From Bacteroidales bacterium (GTDB taxonomy: Bacteria; Bacteroidota; Bacteroidia; Bacteroidales; UBA1715): DNA of 64,000 nucleotides. The position numbers and the translations under genes are program-made. The DNA is taken from positions 1 to 64,000 of the forward strand of contig JAKSTZ010000014.1 in NCBI GenBank assembly GCA_024402335.1, in the 5' to 3' direction. The notes beneath the pieces are model-generated. The model saw only the letters and a program-made list of their open reading frames with translations. It did no database searches and had not been told where the DNA came from. Below are positions 59,106 to 64,000 of this stretch, one piece after another; within the stretch, counting starts at the first letter, position 1, and each line of letters opens with the position of its first letter.

Positions 59106-60046
59106 GAATTGTTTGTGGCATATTACTTTGTCTTGTAATGACGCTGAATTCCGTGGCACAAACGGTATCGATAGAGGCGTCGGTTGATACTGCTCAAATG
59201 CGTATAGGTGAACAGAGAAGCCTGACTCTTTCTATTGAATATGGTAAACAAAATACGTTGGTCTTACCTCAATTTGGAAAAGAATTGTCCAAGAATATCG
59301 TTGTGGTAGAGCCGTTTACTTTCGATACATTACAGGCAAACGACAAGGATAAGAGAAAACTACAAACCAATATTGATATAACTTGTTTTGATGAGGGAGA
59401 ATATTCGTTTGTGATAGGTCCGTTTCTATATGGTAATGATACGGTATGGTCAAATCCTGTACAACTTTCTGTACAGACTGTCGTTATAGATAGCTCTACA
59501 ACGTTGCAGCCATTAAAACCAATACAAGTTCCTCAATATTCGTTTAGAGATTATTTGTCCAAAATCTTGTTGACCATAGCACTGTTGCTTGTGGTTGGCT
59601 TAATAATTTTTATGGCTTGGTATTTTTGGAAAAAACGTGATAAAAAATCATTTTTTGTTACAAAAGAATTCCGTGAACAAGCTGATGTTAAGGCGTTACG
59701 TGAGTTAGAGGAATTGAAGTCGTTGAATTTGTGCGAAAAAGAAGAATTTAAATCGTTCTATACGGAATTGACAAATATTTTACGAGCATATTTTGGGGAA
59801 GTTCTTGATATTGATACTTTCGAAAAAACCTCAGATGAATTGATACAAGAAATCATGACAAGTGGTAAGGTTCCTTTGTCGGTTATTCAAAATTTACAAA
59901 TAGTATTGAAAGAAGCTGATTTCGTGAAGTTTGCTAAACATAAACCAACAGTAGAAACAAGTAATCTGCATTATGGGTTGTCTTTGTTCTGTGTAAATGA
60001 AAGTAAATACCTTATACATAGATTAACGGAAACTGAAGAAAAATGA
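59102..60046 (+). CDS. Bat-operon membrane protein, function unknown
   Basis: This 314-residue protein has a signal peptide (1-19), an extracytoplasmic beta-rich domain (about 20-150), a membrane helix (about 160-182) and a cytoplasmic helical tail (about 183-314). This is the typical third gene of Bacteroidota Bat operons and may correspond to the DUF4381-like group. It probably links periplasmic sensing to the VWA proteins. It overlaps both neighbours by 4 bases. No catalytic motif is seen. Confidence 0.78.
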   Translation: MRIVCGILLCLVMTLNSVAQTVSIEASVDTAQMRIGEQRSLTLSIEYGKQNTLVLPQFGKELSKNIVVVEPFTFDTLQANDKDKRKLQTNIDITCFDEGEYSFVIGPFLYGNDTVWSNPVQLSVQTVVIDSSTTLQPLKPIQVPQYSFRDYLSKILLTIALLLVVGLIIFMAWYFWKKRDKKSFFVTKEFREQADVKALRELEELKSLNLCEKEEFKSFYTELTNILRAYFGEVLDIDTFEKTSDELIQEIMTSGKVPLSVIQNLQIVLKEADFVKFAKHKPTVETSNLHYGLSLFCVNESKYLIHRLTETEEK

Positions 60047-61044
60047 AAGAGGCGTTAGCTAACCTGCAATATTATTCATATGAGGATCCGGAATATTTCT
60101 GGCTGTTCTTGTTGTTGGTGCCTGTTATTGCCTGGTATGTTTGGAAACATACCGATTTATTTGCTCAGGTACGTTTCTCTTCTTCACAAGAAGTTGATAT
60201 GCTTCCGAATACGTGGAAACAATATTGCGTACATATTCCTTTTCTTTTGCGTTTATTTGCCTGCGCTTGTATAATTATTGCCTTGGCTCGACCGGTTTCT
60301 GTCGATACGTATTCCGATTCAACGACATACGGAGTTGATATTGTTTTGTCTATGGACGTGTCGTCAAGTATGTTGGCAATGGACTTGAAACCGAATAGAA
60401 TAGAGGCTTCAAAAGATGTTGCGGCAAATTTCATAAATAACAGGCCGTACGATAGAATGGGATTGGTTGTATTTGCTTCGGAATGTTTTACGCAGTGTCC
60501 GCTAACAACCGATCATGTTACACTTTTGAATCTGCTTGACAATTTAGAGTGTGGCATGTTGGAGGATGGAACCGCAATAGGAATGGGATTGGCACTTGCG
60601 GTAAATCGCTTGAAAGAAAGCAAAGCTATTAGTAAGGTTATAGTGTTGTTAACCGATGGTGATAATAATAGTGGTGAAATCGAGCCTCTCACAGCAGCCG
60701 AACTTGCAGCAAAATATGGTATTCGTGTTTATACGATAGGTGTGGGAAGAAATGGTGAGGTTCCGTACCCAACACAGTATGGCACGCAAATGATTCCAAA
60801 TACGTTTGATGAATCAGCTTTGGTTAAAATTGCAAAAATGACGGATGGAAAATATTTCCGTGCAACAAATAAAAAAGAATTGGTAAAAATCTACGAAACG
60901 ATAGATTCGTTGGAAAAAACAAAAATAGAAGACTATAAATTCACTCAGAAAAAAGATGAATTTATGCCTTTTGCTCTTTTTGCACTTATCTTTTTGGCTT
61001 TAGATTGTATCTTGTCTCAAACAATTTGTAAACGATTCCCGTAA
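60043..61044 (+). CDS. batA: BatA, membrane VWA-domain protein
   Basis: This 333-residue protein has two membrane helices at the N-terminal end (about 15-30 and 65-80), a VWA domain (about 95-275) and a C-terminal membrane helix (about 308-328). The MIDAS motif is complete: DVSSS (about 105-109), the Thr of the TDHVT loop and the Asp of LLTDGDNNSG. VWA domains of this type bind partner proteins through a metal ion. BatA and BatB are thought to form a membrane complex with the MoxR ATPase. It overlaps its upstream neighbour by 4 bases and batB by one base. Confidence 0.93.
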   Translation: MKEALANLQYYSYEDPEYFWLFLLLVPVIAWYVWKHTDLFAQVRFSSSQEVDMLPNTWKQYCVHIPFLLRLFACACIIIALARPVSVDTYSDSTTYGVDIVLSMDVSSSMLAMDLKPNRIEASKDVAANFINNRPYDRMGLVVFASECFTQCPLTTDHVTLLNLLDNLECGMLEDGTAIGMGLALAVNRLKESKAISKVIVLLTDGDNNSGEIEPLTAAELAAKYGIRVYTIGVGRNGEVPYPTQYGTQMIPNTFDESALVKIAKMTDGKYFRATNKKELVKIYETIDSLEKTKIEDYKFTQKKDEFMPFALFALIFLALDCILSQTICKRFP

Positions 61045-62093
61045 TGATGAATGAAGCTGTTTTTCGGTTTGCTTTTCCTGAACACTTATATGCATTATTA
61101 GGTGTCGGAATCTTTATTGTTGTGTGGATAGTGTTGTATTTCGTTGAACGTAAACGATTGTCTGCCTTTGCCGATAAGGATAAGTTGACTGTTCTTATTC
61201 CTGATTATTCTCCGTTTAGGAAATTTTTGAAGTTTTCTTTACTTGTTCTTGCTGCAATATTTATTATTGTGGCGTGGGCACGACCACAATATGGTGTAAA
61301 GAAACAAAATGTAAAGAAAAAAGGTGTAGAAATTGCTATCGCTTTGGACGTTTCGAATAGTATGCTTGCCGAGGATATTAAGCCAAATAGAATAGAAAAA
61401 GCGAAATTCTCGATACAACGTATCATAAATAAATTAGATCAGAATAAGGTTAGTATTATAACGTTTGCCGGTGAAGCCTATATACAATTACCAATGACAA
61501 CGGATGTAGGTGCTTCGAAGTTGTTCTTGCAGAATATAAGCACGAATATGATGGATAAGCAGGGAACTGCAATTGGTGCGGCAATATCAAAATGTATGCG
61601 TTCATTTTCTGGAGATGAGAAAACGGCAAAGACTATTATAGTAATTAGTGATGGCGAGAATCATGAAGATGATGCTGTTGCTATGGCAAAAGAAGCTCGG
61701 GAAAAAGGCATTGTAATTCATACTGTAGGTATGGGAACAACTTCTGGTGTACCTATTCCTATTAGAAACCAGTATGGACAAACAAATTTTTTGATGGATA
61801 GAAACGGAAGTCCTGTTACAACTAAGTTGAATGAACAAATGTTACAGGAAATTGCCGCTGCAGGTGGAGGTATCTATTCGCGAGAGGAGTTTTCTCCTAT
61901 ATTGCGCGCTTTGGATGAAATGGAAAAAAGTGATTTTGAATCAAAGGACTTCTCGGTATATAATGAGCGCTTCCAGATATTTTTAATCTTGGGTTTGATA
62001 TGCTTGTTTGTTGATTTCTTTGTCTTTGAACGAAAAAATCACTGGTTAAAGGATATAAATGTTTTCAATTTGAAAATTGGAGCGAAAAAATGA
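61044..62093 (+). CDS. batB: BatB, membrane VWA-domain protein
   Basis: This 349-residue paralogue of BatA has the same layout: N-terminal membrane helices (about 12-32 and 58-76), a VWA domain (about 90-290) with MIDAS DVSNS (about 100-104) and VISDGENHEDD, and a C-terminal membrane helix (about 308-330). BatA and BatB are similar in sequence but clearly separate proteins. It overlaps batA by one base and batC by 4 bases (ATGA). Confidence 0.93.
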   Translation: MMNEAVFRFAFPEHLYALLGVGIFIVVWIVLYFVERKRLSAFADKDKLTVLIPDYSPFRKFLKFSLLVLAAIFIIVAWARPQYGVKKQNVKKKGVEIAIALDVSNSMLAEDIKPNRIEKAKFSIQRIINKLDQNKVSIITFAGEAYIQLPMTTDVGASKLFLQNISTNMMDKQGTAIGAAISKCMRSFSGDEKTAKTIIVISDGENHEDDAVAMAKEAREKGIVIHTVGMGTTSGVPIPIRNQYGQTNFLMDRNGSPVTTKLNEQMLQEIAAAGGGIYSREEFSPILRALDEMEKSDFESKDFSVYNERFQIFLILGLICLFVDFFVFERKNHWLKDINVFNLKIGAKK

Positions 62094-62758
62094 ATGTAAG
62101 ACAGTATATATTTTTGTTGTTTGTGTTGCTGTTGGGAAATAGTTGTTTCTCACAAACAGATATTCGTCCGTTGTTGGAAAAAGGCAATGCTTTTTATTCC
62201 AAAGGGGAATATAGAAATGCGGCGGTACAATATAAACATGCTTGTCAATTAGATTCAACCTCGTTTGATGCGTGGTATAATTTTGGTAATGCGTTGTGTG
62301 AAATGCAAAAATATATTTTGGCAACAGAGGCATATGATAGAGCATTACGTTGTACAAACGATAAAACTTTGAAGGCCAATATATATCATAATATTGGGAA
62401 TGCTTATTTTCAACAAAATCAATTTGAAAAAGCACTTGTTGCATATAAGCAATCCCTTTTGTTAAATCCTAAAGCAGAAGATACGAGAGTTAATTTAGCT
62501 TTAACTCAGGCTGAATTAAAAAAACGTGAAAATGCAGAAAATGACAATAAGGATAAAAAACAGGAAGAAAAACCAAAACCTACAGATTTTGCAAAAGAAT
62601 GTTTGAAGAAAGCAATGGATTTGGTTGCTCAAGGAAAGTTTAAAGAAGCATTGGGTGTTTTGGAGGAAGGACAGAAAAAGGATAAAACAGTTTCTTTGTT
62701 TTCCGATGTCATTCAAAAATTAACAGGAGTGGTGGGTATTTTACAAGAAAACGAATGA
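62090..62758 (+). CDS. batC: BatC, TPR-repeat protein
   Basis: This 222-residue protein with a signal peptide (1-21) has three to four TPR motifs (about 22-145: GNAFYSKGEYRNAAVQYKHA, NFGNALCEMQKYILATEAYDRA, NIGNAYFQQNQFEKALVAYKQS). A Lys/Glu/Asn-rich linker (146-165) and a final short helical-repeat region (166-222) follow. It should act as a periplasmic scaffold for BatA/BatB. It overlaps both neighbours by 4 bases. Confidence 0.9.
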   Translation: MNVRQYIFLLFVLLLGNSCFSQTDIRPLLEKGNAFYSKGEYRNAAVQYKHACQLDSTSFDAWYNFGNALCEMQKYILATEAYDRALRCTNDKTLKANIYHNIGNAYFQQNQFEKALVAYKQSLLLNPKAEDTRVNLALTQAELKKRENAENDNKDKKQEEKPKPTDFAKECLKKAMDLVAQGKFKEALGVLEEGQKKDKTVSLFSDVIQKLTGVVGILQENE

Positions 62759-63339
62759 TGAAAAAAATAGTAAGCATATTGTTTTTTATAGGATTTTTTG
62801 CTTCTTGTTTTGGACAAAAAACAGCCCAAGAATATTTCACGGTTTCTTCGCAATTGTATATCGCAGATAAACAAGAACAGGCATTGTATGTCGTTTCGCG
62901 TGGTTGTGAATTGTATGAATCGGACTCGTCTTTGGCACAACTGAAACGATTGATAGAAGGGAAAAAGGATAACAAAAATCAGAAAAATCAAAATAAGCAG
63001 AATAATAACCAAAATGACCAGAAGGATGATAATCAACAAAATCAAGATAATCAGTCTGGGCAAAATGGTAATGATCAAAAACAGCAACAAAATCAACAAA
63101 AAGAGGATCAGGGAGAACAAGGTCAGCAGGGACAAAATCAACAAGAACAGCAATCTCAGCAAGGCCAACAGTCTGATGCGAACTCTCAAGATAAAAAAGA
63201 TGCAAAAGGTCAGATTTCAACTATACAAGCAGAAGCTCTGCTTGATGCTATAGAGAATAACGATAAGGCTGTGCAGCAACGAATGATGATGCAGCAAAAG
63301 AATAAAAAGAAAAATACCCATATAGATAAAAACTGGTAA
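62755..63339 (+). CDS. Secreted Gln/Asn-rich low-complexity protein of the Bat operon
   Basis: This 194-residue secreted protein has a signal peptide (1-20), a short TPR-like helix pair (about 25-66), then about 80 residues (70-150) made almost wholly of Gln, Asn, Lys, Asp and Gly, and a conserved-looking end (IQAEALLDAIENNDKAVQQ, then a KNW terminus). The end resembles that of BatC proteins in other species as I recall them, so batC may be split into two genes here, the TPR part before and this one after. It overlaps batC by 4 bases (ATGA) and batD by one base (TAATG). The low-complexity segment is likely disordered. Confidence 0.82.
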   Translation: MMKKIVSILFFIGFFASCFGQKTAQEYFTVSSQLYIADKQEQALYVVSRGCELYESDSSLAQLKRLIEGKKDNKNQKNQNKQNNNQNDQKDDNQQNQDNQSGQNGNDQKQQQNQQKEDQGEQGQQGQNQQEQQSQQGQQSDANSQDKKDAKGQISTIQAEALLDAIENNDKAVQQRMMMQQKNKKKNTHIDKNW

Positions 63340-64000
63340 TGAAACGATTTACAATATTATTTATACTATTCTCATTGTTTGTTTCTTGTGTCTTTGCACA
63401 AGATATAACCATTACGGTAAGTGCTCCTAAGGTTGTGGAAGAAGGTAGTCTTTTCCATGTCCGTTATTCGATTAATACAGAGCCGGGAAATATGTTTTCT
63501 ATAGAAACTTGTAATGAGATACAAGCATCCGGTCGTCCACAAACGGGTTCGAGTAGTAGTATTAGTATTGTAAATGGTCAGGTTTCTAAATCGCATACAT
63601 ACACAGAGACGAGACAGTTTCGTGCGTTGAAAAAGGGAACATTTCCTATACCTGTAGCAACAGTAAAGATAGACGGAAAAACATATAGCAGTAAAGCACA
63701 AACTGTTGAGGTGGTCGATCGTGCTTCGGGTGTGGCAAGTCAAAATAATCAGCAAAGCAGTAGTAATACTTATAGTGGCGGTCAATCTGTTACGACAGAT
63801 GAACCAAAACCAAGTTCTGCCAGTGATGAGGTTTTTGCAAGAATTTTTGTGAATAAAACTTCTGCATATATAGGTGAACCGATTTTGGCAACGATAAAAT
63901 TATATACGCAGAAAGATATTGCCAATTTGGAAGATTATACTATTCCAGACTTTAATGGCTTTTACAAACGTGTATTGGAACAACCACAGAAATTAGAGTA
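63339..64000 (+). CDS. batD: BatD (partial, cut by the window end)
   Basis: The first 220 codons of BatD are present; the gene runs past the window. After a signal peptide (1-21) the protein begins a series of beta-sandwich domains: IEASAPKVVEEGSLFHVRYSI-type strands, SGRPQTGSSSSISIVNG, and then after a Ser/Asn/Gln linker (about 130-165) VFARIFVNKTSAYIGEPILATIKLY. The full protein in relatives has several such domains and a C-terminal membrane helix. It is the last gene visible of the Bat operon; batE would be expected further on. Confidence 0.92.
   Translation, partial: MKRFTILFILFSLFVSCVFAQDITITVSAPKVVEEGSLFHVRYSINTEPGNMFSIETCNEIQASGRPQTGSSSSISIVNGQVSKSHTYTETRQFRALKKGTFPIPVATVKIDGKTYSSKAQTVEVVDRASGVASQNNQQSSSNTYSGGQSVTTDEPKPSSASDEVFARIFVNKTSAYIGEPILATIKLYTQKDIANLEDYTIPDFNGFYKRVLEQPQKLE

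Noticed and set aside
62713..63220. Long open frames antisense to the Gln/Asn-rich Bat protein
   Set aside because: They are Leu/Ile-rich shadows of the CAA/AAT-rich coding strand and contain no signal of a real gene.

Overview
This is a gene-dense, AT-rich chromosomal stretch from a member of the Bacteroidota, most likely the order Bacteroidales. Three things point there. The window carries the core type IX secretion genes (porP/sprF-like, gldK, gldL, gldM, gldN, plus a porT homologue). Many upstream regions hold the Bacteroidota -7 box TAnnTTTG. The Bat (MoxR/VWA/TPR) operon, DUF4290, DUF1573 and START-like proteins are also typical of the phylum. Family and species cannot be fixed from the sequence alone. 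There is no rRNA, CRISPR array, insertion sequence, prophage or SusC/SusD pair.

Layout. 0.1-9 kb: an unrecognised secreted protein, an iron-containing alcohol dehydrogenase, a FlK-like hotdog thioesterase, a small beta-barrel, a CobW-type GTPase with a very His-rich loop, thioredoxin reductase, a secreted GH44-like glycosidase with a type IX sorting tail, a small lipoprotein and tRNA-Pro(GGG). 9-15 kb: a minus-strand operon (polytopic membrane protein, Ldh-type dehydrogenase, dapF, metF, ABC-F ATPase). 15-21 kb: plus-strand ubiE/menG, porT, an FAD dehydrogenase, an odd sigma factor lacking region 3, a NifX/NifB-like protein, a Nudix hydrolase and a TIGR01212 radical SAM protein. A heptanucleotide tandem repeat joins the last two.

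21-29 kb: a four-gene mannan operon (two GH5 glycosidases, a GPH sugar symporter, a GH130 phosphorylase) and a BspA-like LRR/PKD surface protein. 29-35 kb: murA (with Asp in place of the fosfomycin-target Cys), a DUF4290 protein, a UvrD/PcrA helicase and an M23 lipoprotein. 35-41 kb: the porP-gldKLMN operon. 41-48.5 kb: YqeY, an LptF/G permease, a START-like protein, an RsmI-like methyltransferase, PlsC, a membrane LytTR regulator, a 44-residue protein, an M42 peptidase and ClpX. 48.5-51 kb: four consecutive lipoprotein genes, three with FKBP domains. 51-57 kb: a short UvrA paralogue, a HAD phosphatase, CstA, a DUF1573 lipoprotein and NusB. 57-64 kb: the plus-strand Bat operon, cut off inside batD by the window end.

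How the parts fit together. The type IX machinery can export the three sorting-tail proteins encoded here (the GH44-like enzyme, the large GH5 and the LRR/PKD protein). The GH5 enzymes should cut mannan outside the cell or in the periplasm, the GPH symporter should import the oligosaccharides, and GH130 should phosphorolyse them in the cytoplasm. This resembles the Bacteroides mannan pathway, but export goes through type IX and no SusCD is visible nearby. The most unusual items are the sigma factor without region 3, the (ATTAATC)7 array between nudix and radical SAM genes, the terminator-abutted 44-residue gene facing a possible small RNA, and the FKBP lipoprotein cluster with degenerate active sites.
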